From positions 1 through 64,000 of IMG/VR virus record IMGVR_UViG_3300017963_000020: a stretch of 64,000 nt of DNA. One strand, given 5' to 3'. A program made the translations under genes and the position numbers. Origin of the DNA: a virus. The notes under the pieces were generated by a model. It worked only from the letters and a program-made list of their open reading frames with translations. It was not told the origin of the DNA and did no database searches. Positions 57,086 to 64,000 of the stretch are shown here, one piece after another (position 1 is the first letter of the stretch; every line of letters begins with the position of its first letter).

Positions 57086-58129
57086 TCAAGACGATCGGCA
57101 CGACTCAGTAGAATAGGGTATTTTTCGGTCGTATTTAGCCGAGAATTGCTCCCGATTGCAGTCACAAGGGTCCTTCCCCTTCGGAAGCCTGATCCGATGC
57201 AGATCGGTCTCAGGGTATAGCAGCTCGGTCGCACGTTTCCATCCCTCATCTCCACCATCATCCGCGTCGTATGCTATGCAGACCGAATCGAAATGTTCTG
57301 CAAGGAGATCGGCTTGATCCTCTGTCATGCTGGTAGAAAACGTCGCGACGCAAGGATGGCCGAACTGAACGATCTTCAAGGCATCCCAGATTCCTTCTGC
57401 TACCACGACCTCACGACACGATCCTGCAAATATGTTCAGGCCGAATAGATACTTGCCTATCTTTGAACCCTTCGGAAACCATTTCTCAGAGTTATCTATC
57501 GGGTTCTGTGCAAAGAACGTCATCCATTCGCCGTGCTCATTCAGGATTGGAATTATGATCTGCAGTTCCCCGCGATAATATCCAAGGCCGATCTGGAAGT
57601 CCTGGATGATCCGTGCGAGCCCCTGCCGTTCGAACTTCCTTTTCTTATTCTTGATCATGTATTTTGCTATGAACTCTGGGTCTTCTATCATCGGCGGAAT
57701 GTAATGGCTTTCTTCGTCGTCATCGCCTTCGATCTTCGGCCCTTCAAGAAGCTGAGCCATCTCCCTGTCAAGGACTCCCTGGGAATAGATGCTTCCGCCG
57801 ACGCTGAATTCTTTAAGGATGCCGAGGGCATGGCTGAAGTCGCATCCTTCCATCAGCATTATGAAATCAACGATCGAACCCTTTCCGCATTTCCAGCACT
57901 TGTAGAATCCGTTCCACTTCGTTCCCTTCTCATCTACCATCCCGAACGACGGTTGATGATCCGGTCCTCCATGGCTGTCAAGGGGACACGATCCGTTGAT
58001 GTATCTGCCCGATCGCTGAAGGTTCCTGACCTTGTAATACTCCAGGATCCGTTCGATATCTGCGTTCTTCTTAAGGCTCTTAGCATAGTTTCGACGCTCT
58101 AGCTTTCTTCCTGCTACGTTTCTTTCCAT
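57086..58129 (-). CDS. DnaG-type primase
   Basis: Start at ATG 58129 (347 aa). The N-terminal CHC2-like zinc finger reads CPLDSHGGPDHQPSF...FYKCWKCGKGSI (about 43-85). The Toprim domain has EVVVAEGIWDALKI (Glu motif) and VCIAYDADDGGDEGWKRA (DxD motif). It lies two genes downstream of the helicase and overlaps the glycosylase gene by 50 bases. It is shorter than cellular DnaG and lacks the C-terminal helicase-binding domain, which is normal for phages. Confidence 0.85.
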   Translation of the reverse strand: MERNVAGRKLERRNYAKSLKKNADIERILEYYKVRNLQRSGRYINGSCPLDSHGGPDHQPSFGMVDEKGTKWNGFYKCWKCGKGSIVDFIMLMEGCDFSHALGILKEFSVGGSIYSQGVLDREMAQLLEGPKIEGDDDEESHYIPPMIEDPEFIAKYMIKNKKRKFERQGLARIIQDFQIGLGYYRGELQIIIPILNEHGEWMTFFAQNPIDNSEKWFPKGSKIGKYLFGLNIFAGSCREVVVAEGIWDALKIVQFGHPCVATFSTSMTEDQADLLAEHFDSVCIAYDADDGGDEGWKRATELLYPETDLHRIRLPKGKDPCDCNREQFSAKYDRKIPYSTESCRSS

Positions 58130-58706
58130 GGACACGATCTCCAATCCGCTTCCAATCTTCTTTCGCCATTTCTTTGAATTCAGGGTTCCTTCCTATCGCG
58201 GATGGATGGTACGAGACATAGATCAGCGATTCGAAGCTGTGTTCCCTATGCTTTCCCCATCCTCTGTTCGCCCTGATGCCTTCCACGTTCTTCAACGCGA
58301 ACAAGGCAGAGTTCCCCAGAACGATGATGAGCTTTGGCTGGATGATGGACAGGGTTTTCATCAGCCTTGGAGCACACCGAATGATCTCTTCTTCTGTCGG
58401 CTTATTGAATCCTCCATTAGGATTTCTTCCTGGATAACAAAGAACGGTATTCATGATGAACGTGTTATTCCGTTCAAGGCCAGCGATCTTGAGTAGCTTG
58501 TCAAGAATGGTTCCTGCCTTCCCAATGAACGGATCGCCTTCCATATCTTCTTCAGGTCCAGGAGCCTCTCCGAGGATGACGATGCGTTTATTACAGGCTC
58601 CGCGACCAAAGACCATACGATCTCTCGTGGTCGCGTTTCCGCAAAGCTCGCAACCCTTCATCCTGCTCTTTAGCTTCTTCAGCTCTCTAAGCTTAGAACG
58701 CTTCAA
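58080..58706 (-). CDS. Uracil-DNA glycosylase, family 4
   Basis: A 208-residue protein (TTG start with GGAAGGAGC). Motif 1 VILGEAPGPEEDMEGDPFIG then KAG, motif C YHPSA, and four Cys (CELC near 19, LC near 89, RC near 109) for the 4Fe-4S cluster are all characteristic of family-4 enzymes. It removes uracil from DNA and is often found in archaea, thermophiles and large phages. Here it sits with the helicase and primase. Confidence 0.85.
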   Translation of the reverse strand: MKRSKLRELKKLKSRMKGCELCGNATTRDRMVFGRGACNKRIVILGEAPGPEEDMEGDPFIGKAGTILDKLLKIAGLERNNTFIMNTVLCYPGRNPNGGFNKPTEEEIIRCAPRLMKTLSIIQPKLIIVLGNSALFALKNVEGIRANRGWGKHREHSFESLIYVSYHPSAIGRNPEFKEMAKEDWKRIGDRVHGKKRSRKKARASKLC

Positions 58707-58751
58707 AAGAGCTCCTTCCTGTTAGCTAGAGCTTCAGCTTGCTCTGAACGA

Positions 58752-58765
58752 AGCTAGCGCTAGCT
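58752..58765. repeat. 14-base palindrome AGCTAGCGCTAGCT
   Basis: A perfect palindrome in the gap 58707-58805 followed by another TAGCTAGCT. CTAGC-type palindromes recur in the window (for example 60909-60914 in a terminator loop). It could bind a dimeric regulator; nothing else is seen in the gap. Confidence 0.35.
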
Positions 58766-58805
58766 AGCTGAGTGAAGTGTCTACTTCCTACTGTCTATGA
58801 TTGCT

Positions 58806-58955
58806 TTAATCTATATCCATTATTACTGCTCGTAAGTATTCGATGTCAACCCATTCTGATTTCACTTCGATCATTCCGCATTGTTTACACTTGCGGACCA
58901 CGATGTCGCCGAAGTCATCTTCAAATAGAGTTTCGAATTCATCGTGCGGACACAT
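58806..58955 (-). CDS. Zinc-ribbon miniprotein, 49 aa
   Basis: Start ATG 58955 follows AAAGGAGAGG. MCPHDEFETLFEDDFGDIVV and then CKQCGM give an incomplete ribbon (C-P-H and C-x-x-C). Too short for most gene callers. No family recognised. Confidence 0.55.
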   Translation of the reverse strand: MCPHDEFETLFEDDFGDIVVRKCKQCGMIEVKSEWVDIEYLRAVIMDID

Positions 58956-58967
58956 CGGCCTCTCCTT

Positions 58968-59420
58968 TCATGCGAAACGGGTTTTGATTCTTTTCCCGGC
59001 GATTGCTTTCTTAAGGAATTCATTCCGCATATCGCCGTCAACGGTTGCGATATCTGGCTGTCCTCCTGGCGACATCATGTCTTCTACCAGTTTCTGGACG
59101 ATTGCCTCGTCGTCCATGCCTTCGTAATGAGCGCGAAGCCTTTCAGCCATGTTCGTATTCACAGCGAAACGTTCACGCTGAAACGCTTCTGCCTTCTCTC
59201 TGGTAAGGTCTACGAATATACGATCGCCGACGCTCGGAACATGGAAAGGGTCAATTCGATCTGTCTGCCAATCAAAATGAACTGATTCATTTCCGTTCTG
59301 ACTCAGCACGATAAAAGGCGTGACGCCGTCCCTTGAATTCCAAATGATTTCAACCTTGCCCGTTTCCCTGTCCCTATACTTCATCAAGGCGAATGCTTCT
59401 GCGTGATTATATTTGCCCAT
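58968..59420 (-). CDS. Hypothetical protein, 150 aa
   Basis: A protein with a beta-rich N-terminal part (YRDRETGKVEIIWNSRDGVT) and helices after residue 90. It lies directly downstream of the helicase (1-base gap). No family recognised. Confidence 0.5.
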   Translation of the reverse strand: MGKYNHAEAFALMKYRDRETGKVEIIWNSRDGVTPFIVLSQNGNESVHFDWQTDRIDPFHVPSVGDRIFVDLTREKAEAFQRERFAVNTNMAERLRAHYEGMDDEAIVQKLVEDMMSPGGQPDIATVDGDMRNEFLKKAIAGKRIKTRFA

Positions 59421-59421
59421 A

Positions 59422-60792
59422 TCAATCCTCTCCTTTCTTTCTCTTCTTTTTCTTTTTGCGTTTCATGCTCGGGTCATTCAGCCGGATCAACCCGAAGTTC
59501 GGTATGACCTCAATGAATTCTCGCGTCTTGCCTTCGCGAACCTTCATGAATTGAATCTTTGCCCGAGGAGGGTTCCGTAGTCTCATGGCCTTCGTTTGGA
59601 TAATCGCGAACAGGCAGTCGGCATTCTGGGATAGAGCCTGTTTAGAGATGGCGATATCGCGGATTTCCAGCTCTTCTTTGCCCTCGGCTTCGGGTTTGAG
59701 CTGTCCTGCGGAGACGATTGGGATGCGTCGTTTCAGGGCAAGGTTCTTCGTTTCCCGAACGACGATTGCTTGGGGTTGCCAATCAACGGAGAGCGAGTCG
59801 CGAGGAGTGTGAGAAGAGGGGACCATGTTTTGCATATAGTCTATGAATATGATATCGGGCTTGAACGCGATCTCTGTCAACTTGCTGTCAATAGCAGCTG
59901 ACGAGCATCCATCGTGCATCCCGATAATCTTTAGCCTGTTCTTCCGTAGCTCCTTAATAGACGTCTTCCATTTCTTTAGATCTATATCGCGCATCGTAGG
60001 AGGCTTCTTGAATTTATTATGCCGAACCCTGGAGATGCGCGAGTCCATGCGGAAGGCAGTCTGTTTCGCTGTCATCTCGTTCGTTACGAACGCGACTCTC
60101 CTGCCGAGTTCAACAGCCATGAAGACCGCCTGATCCTGCATACATATAGATTTCCCGCCCGAAGTCTGGGCGACGAATATGATCAGGTCTCCAGGATTGT
60201 ATCCTGCCGTCTGGTCGTCGAACCGACTATCAATTCCTGATTCAATGCCCCTTGCGAATTCTGGATTCAGTCGAGCCTTCTTTATGTACTTCAGTCGTTC
60301 CTTCCAGTCGCCTCGCAGATCAAGGACTTCCACTTCGTGCTGTTCCGTTGATCTGGCTTGCGCGATGCCGTCAGCCAGGAATTCGCGAACCATGAATGGG
60401 TTCCCGCTTTGCGTGAAGATATCTTTTGCGTTGATGAGGAGCTGCTGTATATGCCTTGAATGCTCGCACCGATTTAATTCTTCGACAAGATAGTCGGTCA
60501 TCTTGGCCGACACGTCCATCCCGCGAAGCCTTCTTACAAGCCGACGCAGCTTCTTTTTCGTCGGCGAGTCCTCTTCCGATTCGCTCACCTTCGTTAAAAG
60601 AATGTCGGCGTTGATCGGGGCGAAATACTTGTACTGATGGTCGCGGATAATAACGAATATCTTCCGCGTCATTTCGGAGGAGAAAGTATTTGCACTCAAC
60701 TTCTGTAGGATTTCTGTCTTGTTCAGCCGTCTGGATTTTAGCAAGAGCGCAAGGACTTCCTTCTCCTTTTCAACGTCACGATAATTGATCAT
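59422..60792 (-). CDS. dnaB: Replicative DNA helicase, DnaB family
   Basis: A 456-residue protein. An N-terminal helical domain (1-130) is followed by the RecA-like ATPase domain with FVAQTSGGKSI (Walker A, about 207-216), the TNEM region, DIIFIDYMQNM (Walker B, about 310) and VSAGQLKPEAEG. The length and order match hexameric helicases of phages. It starts the replication operon after the terminator at 60896. Confidence 0.9.
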   Translation of the reverse strand: MINYRDVEKEKEVLALLLKSRRLNKTEILQKLSANTFSSEMTRKIFVIIRDHQYKYFAPINADILLTKVSESEEDSPTKKKLRRLVRRLRGMDVSAKMTDYLVEELNRCEHSRHIQQLLINAKDIFTQSGNPFMVREFLADGIAQARSTEQHEVEVLDLRGDWKERLKYIKKARLNPEFARGIESGIDSRFDDQTAGYNPGDLIIFVAQTSGGKSICMQDQAVFMAVELGRRVAFVTNEMTAKQTAFRMDSRISRVRHNKFKKPPTMRDIDLKKWKTSIKELRKNRLKIIGMHDGCSSAAIDSKLTEIAFKPDIIFIDYMQNMVPSSHTPRDSLSVDWQPQAIVVRETKNLALKRRIPIVSAGQLKPEAEGKEELEIRDIAISKQALSQNADCLFAIIQTKAMRLRNPPRAKIQFMKVREGKTREFIEVIPNFGLIRLNDPSMKRKKKKKRKKGED

Positions 60793-60895
60793 TCTGCCGG
60801 ACTCCTTCCTTACTCCTTCTGTTTGCCGTCTATGAACATATACATATAGACGACATGGTAAATATCAAGCTCAAGTAGAAAATGAGTAGAAAATA
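60793..60895 (-). promoter_or_regulatory. Likely promoter region for the helicase operon
   Basis: Between terminator and helicase start the minus strand is A/T-rich, with TTGAGC/TTGATA elements and a repeated TATATGTATATG. A sigma-70-type promoter is likely, but no pair of hexamers has ideal spacing. Confidence 0.35.
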
Positions 60896-60928
60896 AAAGC
60901 CCGTCAAACGCTAGCGCCGACGGGCTTT
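60896..60928 (-). terminator. Intrinsic terminator
   Basis: A perfect 10-bp stem (AAAGCCCGTC 60896-60905 with GACGGGCTTT 60919-60928) followed on the minus strand by TTATTTTC. Its A/T-flanked stem makes it possibly bidirectional. It closes the lysis-like operon. Confidence 0.85.
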
Positions 60929-60972
60929 ACGACTGGAGTGCAGGGTTTCAGTCGCGCAGGAGGCCTCCGCGA

Positions 60973-61269
60973 TTACTTGTTCAGGTCGTATCGGTCCAGA
61001 TAACCCTTCAGGGTTTCCGTGACCTTCGCTCCTGAGGCCTTCGCTTCGATCAGTTCAGTCAGGCTCTTGGATGCAGCTTTGTTCTCGCCCTTGAACGTCT
61101 CGATGGAGTCGGCGATCACCCTGATGATTTCCTCGGCCTCCTGCTTCTGTTCCTTGTTGATCGTGCCTCGCCTGAGCAGGATGGTGAGGATGACCAGAAT
61201 GATCGGCACGAGCAGACCTACGATCGTTGCGATCGAATCCAGCGTTCCTTGCAAATCGGCCAGTATCAT
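60973..61269 (-). CDS. Small membrane protein, holin candidate
   Basis: A 98-residue protein with one strong N-terminal transmembrane segment (IVGLLVPIILVILTILLR, about 16-33) and a charged, helical, cytoplasmic C-terminal domain. The layout fits class-III or single-span holins. No endolysin is present in the window, so the lysis role is inferred. Confidence 0.5.
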   Translation of the reverse strand: MILADLQGTLDSIATIVGLLVPIILVILTILLRRGTINKEQKQEAEEIIRVIADSIETFKGENKAASKSLTELIEAKASGAKVTETLKGYLDRYDLNK

Positions 61270-61309
61270 GTCCCCTCCTTTTGCTTTCTCAGCGTCAAAG
61301 CGAAAGAAA

Positions 61310-61354
61310 AAGCCGAGGTTCGCCCCCGAATTTCAGGGGTGAATCCCTCGGCTT
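61310..61354 (-). terminator. Intrinsic terminator
   Basis: A 9-bp outer stem (AAGCCGAGG 61310-61318 with CCTCGGCTT 61346-61354) with an inner CCCC/GGGG hairpin, followed on the minus strand by TTTTTCTTT. It separates the genes at 61433 and 60973. Confidence 0.85.
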
Positions 61355-61432
61355 AGACGATCCCCGTTTCCCTTTTCCGTTAGGGTAGGGTTAAACGATA
61401 GGGAAAGGCCATTCCATGGAGGTTCCGGATTT

Positions 61433-61669
61433 TCAGGCCAGAATCTTGAAGATTCCCCATGCCTGTCGGATGATGGCTTTGGCCGTTTCCCTGTTCTGTT
61501 TCCGCGCCTTCAGGACGCTGATTGCCTTCTCCATGGTAGCGATTGCATCCTGGTCGGAGAAGGAGTTCTTGTCCACGTTCGGGTTCAGTCCCATCTGCGC
61601 GAAATAGTCCTTGGCCGAGGTGATGGTTTCTTCCGGGCTTTCTTCTTTCTTTTCTTCATCTCCCGCCAT
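61433..61669 (-). CDS. Hypothetical helical protein, 78 aa
   Basis: An acidic N-terminus followed by helices with Ala/Lys pattern. The start overlaps the lipoprotein stop by 1 base. No family recognised. Confidence 0.5.
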   Translation of the reverse strand: MAGDEEKKEESPEETITSAKDYFAQMGLNPNVDKNSFSDQDAIATMEKAISVLKARKQNRETAKAIIRQAWGIFKILA

Positions 61670-62088
61670 CAGTTTCCTCCCTTCAGTTTCTCGATGAACT
61701 CCAGTATTTCAGGAGTCGCCTTGTTCACGGTTTGAATTCCTGCCACGACTTCCTCGATTGTGAGTTTCTTGTCATGGACGAAGTCGTGGGCGAGGAGGCA
61801 GAACTTGCGATTGATCAGGCTTTGCTGTTTCAGGTTCGCCATCTGCTCTTCCACGTTCTGCAGGACTTCTTTCCTTGCTTCCTCTGTCATCTTGCCTTCG
61901 GCGACGAGCCGAGACGTGTCCTTGGAAATGAACTGGAAATAGTTCTTGGCGAGCGTGTCCACGTTGGAGTCCAGGTTCCCCGAGTTCTCGAGTGCGAGTT
62001 CCGTTGACCTGACGTAGCTTTCGGGCGGAGGGCATCCGACCAAGAACAGCGACAGGACGAGCAGGGTAACGAGTGCGAGGCTTCTCAT
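61669..62088 (-). CDS. Lipoprotein, spanin-like candidate
   Basis: A 139-residue protein with a signal peptide (MRSLALVTLLVLSLFLVGC) ending in a lipobox, LVGC at residues 16-19, so it should be lipidated by the host. The rest is helical. In phages, small lipoproteins next to holin-like genes are often outer-membrane spanins, but this one is longer than typical Rz1 and not Pro-rich, so the spanin idea is tentative. It implies a host with signal peptidase II. Confidence 0.55.
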   Translation of the reverse strand: MRSLALVTLLVLSLFLVGCPPPESYVRSTELALENSGNLDSNVDTLAKNYFQFISKDTSRLVAEGKMTEEARKEVLQNVEEQMANLKQQSLINRKFCLLAHDFVHDKKLTIEEVVAGIQTVNKATPEILEFIEKLKGGN

Positions 62089-62099
62089 GTCTTCTCTCC

Positions 62100-62519
62100 T
62101 TAAACGAGTTTCTTTTTGAAAGCTCCTGTATCCCGCATTCTCTTCGCGGTCACGGCGACCTCGATGCTTTCAACGATGTCAACGTCGTCGGGGCAATTCG
62201 ACCCTTCGCACTGAACCATATCAAAGGCAGTACTCTTGAGGAACTGCTCCCGTGGAACTTCTTCGCCGTTCATATTCAAAATGATTACGTTGACGTCCTC
62301 GAATACCTTGTTGATTTCGTATGGGAGCGTCGTGCAATTCAAGCCAGGAACGCTCGATCCACAGACAACGACAGCGACGTCCGTTGAGTGCATGACGCTC
62401 ATCGCCTCCTTTGGATCACGAACGAAAAGGACTTCCCATTCTTCCCCGCCTTCCCGCAGAACCTCCCTGATCCTTTTCATGTTTTCATCGGTGTCAATAA
62501 TTAGGATCTTGCTCTTCAT
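62100..62519 (-). CDS. Degenerate response-regulator receiver domain
   Basis: The 139-residue protein starts KILIIDTDENMKRIREVLRE, with the receiver-type acidic residues, and continues 'WEVLFVRDPKEAMSVMHSTD'. The next strand reads VAVVVCGSSVPG where the phosphoacceptor Asp is expected, so no phosphorylation site is visible. It may act as a phosphorylation-independent binding domain. It sits between the holin-like and lipoprotein genes. Confidence 0.55.
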   Translation of the reverse strand: MKSKILIIDTDENMKRIREVLREGGEEWEVLFVRDPKEAMSVMHSTDVAVVVCGSSVPGLNCTTLPYEINKVFEDVNVIILNMNGEEVPREQFLKSTAFDMVQCEGSNCPDDVDIVESIEVAVTAKRMRDTGAFKKKLV

Positions 62520-62522
62520 GGT

Positions 62523-62789
62523 CTAACCCCTCACGAGCAATTGAATGATCGTCCCGATTACGGAAACCCCTGTCGCGATCAGTCCGGCATAGATGGCGAC
62601 CTTTGCCTTAAGAACCGCGATCTCCGTGCATTGAGTGTTGACCTTCCGGGTTAATGCAGAAATTGATTCCTGCATTTTATTCGTATCAACGCGGAGATAC
62701 TTTAGATCGGTCTTGATCTCCGCCTTGAATTCCACGAACTTGTCGTGGTCGTTTCCTGTGCTCCTCGCGGAGCCATCGTCATTCGGCAT
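62523..62789 (-). CDS. Coiled-coil membrane protein (XhlA/hemolysin-like)
   Basis: Start ATG 62789 (88 aa). An N-terminal coiled coil followed by a C-terminal transmembrane helix (VAIYAGLIATGVSVIGTIIQ, about 65-84) is the XhlA layout found with phage holins. It suggests a second lysis-associated membrane protein next to the 60973 gene. Function inferred. Confidence 0.5.
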   Translation of the reverse strand: MPNDDGSARSTGNDHDKFVEFKAEIKTDLKYLRVDTNKMQESISALTRKVNTQCTEIAVLKAKVAIYAGLIATGVSVIGTIIQLLVRG

Positions 62790-62800
62790 ACCTTCACCTC

Positions 62801-64000
62801 TTACCAAGTCGGAGCAGACGATTCGAAGTCAGTCCATTCTTCGTATCCGTGAATGTCAATGTAGGCATTGTGATCGGTTCCCGATGCGACATGCCGATAG
62901 CCGATTTCCTGGACATTGTTCAAATCGACCCATCCAACCGAGTTATCCCAGAACAATGGTCCTGGAGATACTGCGAACGACGACGCTCTGAGTTTCCATT
63001 CCAGACCGAAACCTTCTGGTGGAGGCGGAGGCCAATTCGCAGGTTCATGGAGTCCTGGAATACCGAGTGAAGGAGCTGCCGGATTCGGTGGACGCAGAAG
63101 GAAGTCTTGCGTTCCGTTTCTGCCCTCAACCCAGCATTCTACATTGATTCGCATCGCTGTCGGAGGAACGCGAACCGAAATGAGCGCATCCTGCCATCCT
63201 GAGTCTCCGAACGTTCCATGACCGAATGCACGATGGCCGATTTCATATTCGACATGATTGCCGATCTTCCTGATCTGAATCAGTTCCCATCCCGTGTCGG
63301 AAAGGTTCCGCACAGCTGCGATGAATTTCCAGTATCTCCAGCCATTCCCAGGGAAATCGTATACCGAAGAATCCAAGAGTGGACCGACCGTCCATGGAGG
63401 CCTTGCCCAAGTCGAATAGACCAGAGCACGTTCTCCGCTTGCCTTGCCGATCAGATATACGAAATACCATGCGAATTGAGGACCGAGGCCGTGATTCGGA
63501 TCGTTGTCTCGCCTTCCCGGTCCTGGCGAAAGGTTCGGGAAATTCACGTCGAGTGGATAGGCGAGTGCAGTGACGAAGTCCAATCCATAGTCAGTATATG
63601 GACCGCTCCTCGCTCCTGTCTGGTAATCTCCTGCGAACATCCCACGGAATTGATGCAGACGATATGTTTGATATGGATCGGCATTCACAGGGTAGAAAAC
63701 CATGGAAGGCTCGGCAGCTAGCTTCGGCAAGGCGGGAGAGATTGCCGACGCCTTGAGTGTACCATCTTCGTTGAGCGAAACATCCAGCCTATCATCCAGC
63801 TCGCCTGTCGGGAATGCTCCACGGGCATTCAGCAGCTCAGTCTCGACAGCCGAAAGGTCCGTATTCAATGTCTCCATATCTCGTGTCGGAGCTGTCGTCC
63901 AAGAGGCTGTTCCTTTCGCCTCTTTGATCTCGGTCCTGACCTGATTCAGGTCGTCCTCCAGATCGCTGGGAACGCCGACGAAGTTATCATCGTAGACAGC
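62801..64000 (-). CDS. Fibre/receptor-binding-like virion protein, 5' part beyond window
   Basis: The frame runs open to the window edge, so the N-terminus is missing (399 codons visible). The middle is Gly/Pro/Trp-rich (WYFVYLIGKASGERALVYST and LPLRPPNPAAPSL-like segments), and the chain ends with a compact beta-rich tip (GYEEWTDFESSAPTW). Composition and helical start (DLEDDLNQVRTEIKEAKG) resemble tail-fibre proteins. It lies immediately upstream of the lysis genes. Confidence 0.55.
   Translation of the reverse strand, partial: AVYDDNFVGVPSDLEDDLNQVRTEIKEAKGTASWTTAPTRDMETLNTDLSAVETELLNARGAFPTGELDDRLDVSLNEDGTLKASAISPALPKLAAEPSMVFYPVNADPYQTYRLHQFRGMFAGDYQTGARSGPYTDYGLDFVTALAYPLDVNFPNLSPGPGRRDNDPNHGLGPQFAWYFVYLIGKASGERALVYSTWARPPWTVGPLLDSSVYDFPGNGWRYWKFIAAVRNLSDTGWELIQIRKIGNHVEYEIGHRAFGHGTFGDSGWQDALISVRVPPTAMRINVECWVEGRNGTQDFLLRPPNPAAPSLGIPGLHEPANWPPPPPEGFGLEWKLRASSFAVSPGPLFWDNSVGWVDLNNVQEIGYRHVASGTDHNAYIDIHGYEEWTDFESSAPTW

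Noticed and set aside
1-64000. Integrase, transposase or insertion sequence
   Set aside because: None seen by motif; with no repressor or integrase visible the phage looks lytic in this window, but the rest of the genome is not available.

Overview
The window is a contiguous piece of a large double-stranded DNA bacteriophage genome, not a cellular chromosome. About 110 tightly packed genes are all read from the minus strand, many overlapping by 1 to 90 bases. They include terminase, portal, a minor head protein, tail fibres and spikes, and a self-encoded replisome. No rRNA, tRNA array, insertion sequence, CRISPR array or integrase was seen. Most starts have a strong Shine-Dalgarno (AGGAGG-like), so the host is a bacterium that uses SD initiation (a typical Bacteroidota host is unlikely). 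The genome continues past both edges. The host cannot be named from this sequence.

Reading in the direction of transcription (right to left): 64.0-60.9 kb holds the end of a fibre-like gene, two small membrane proteins that look like holins, a lipoprotein and a degenerate response-regulator domain, closed by intrinsic terminators. 60.8-57.1 kb is a DnaB helicase, a DnaG-type primase and a family-4 uracil-DNA glycosylase, followed by a 460-base non-coding stretch that may be an origin. 56.6-47.5 kb is an accessory zone of about 20 small genes, most behind copies of the same leader element (CATATTGAAAGG then ATG). It contains Lys-rich and acidic proteins, many zinc-ribbon miniproteins, a G-rich intergenic tract, and a 900-base non-coding region packed with nested helices. 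46.8-30.0 kb carries a sigma-like factor, a bacterial-type DnaE polymerase, a PCNA/gp45-type clamp, an RFC-type clamp loader with a probable second subunit, an OB-fold protein with a very long acidic tail, RecA, Mre11/Rad50 (SbcD/SbcC), RuvC, a NYN-domain protein, a 5'-3' exonuclease and a Dam methylase. 29.4-27.3 kb is the terminase pair.

27.0-15.3 kb holds a radical SAM enzyme with a DUF488-like neighbour, a tmRNA (ssrA) and about 30 small unknown genes. 15.3-5.6 kb is the adsorption module: two beta-helix spike-like proteins that share an N-terminal anchor, and three fibre proteins that share an adaptor and/or His/Gly-rich repeats. A GroES co-chaperonin, an S-adenosylmethionine decarboxylase homologue and a GIY-YIG nuclease lie among them. 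5.1-0 kb ends with the portal and minor head protein; the capsid genes should lie beyond the left edge.

Points that stand out: a mixed replisome (bacterial DnaE with an archaeal/T4-style clamp and loader), a phage tmRNA, a giant structured RNA candidate at 54.5-55.4 kb, a Lys-rich gene flanked by a 36-39 bp inverted repeat, and recA overlapping the acidic-tail gene out of phase so that one DNA stretch encodes an acidic tail in one frame and a basic N-terminus in the other. All functional calls rest on sequence reading without database searches.
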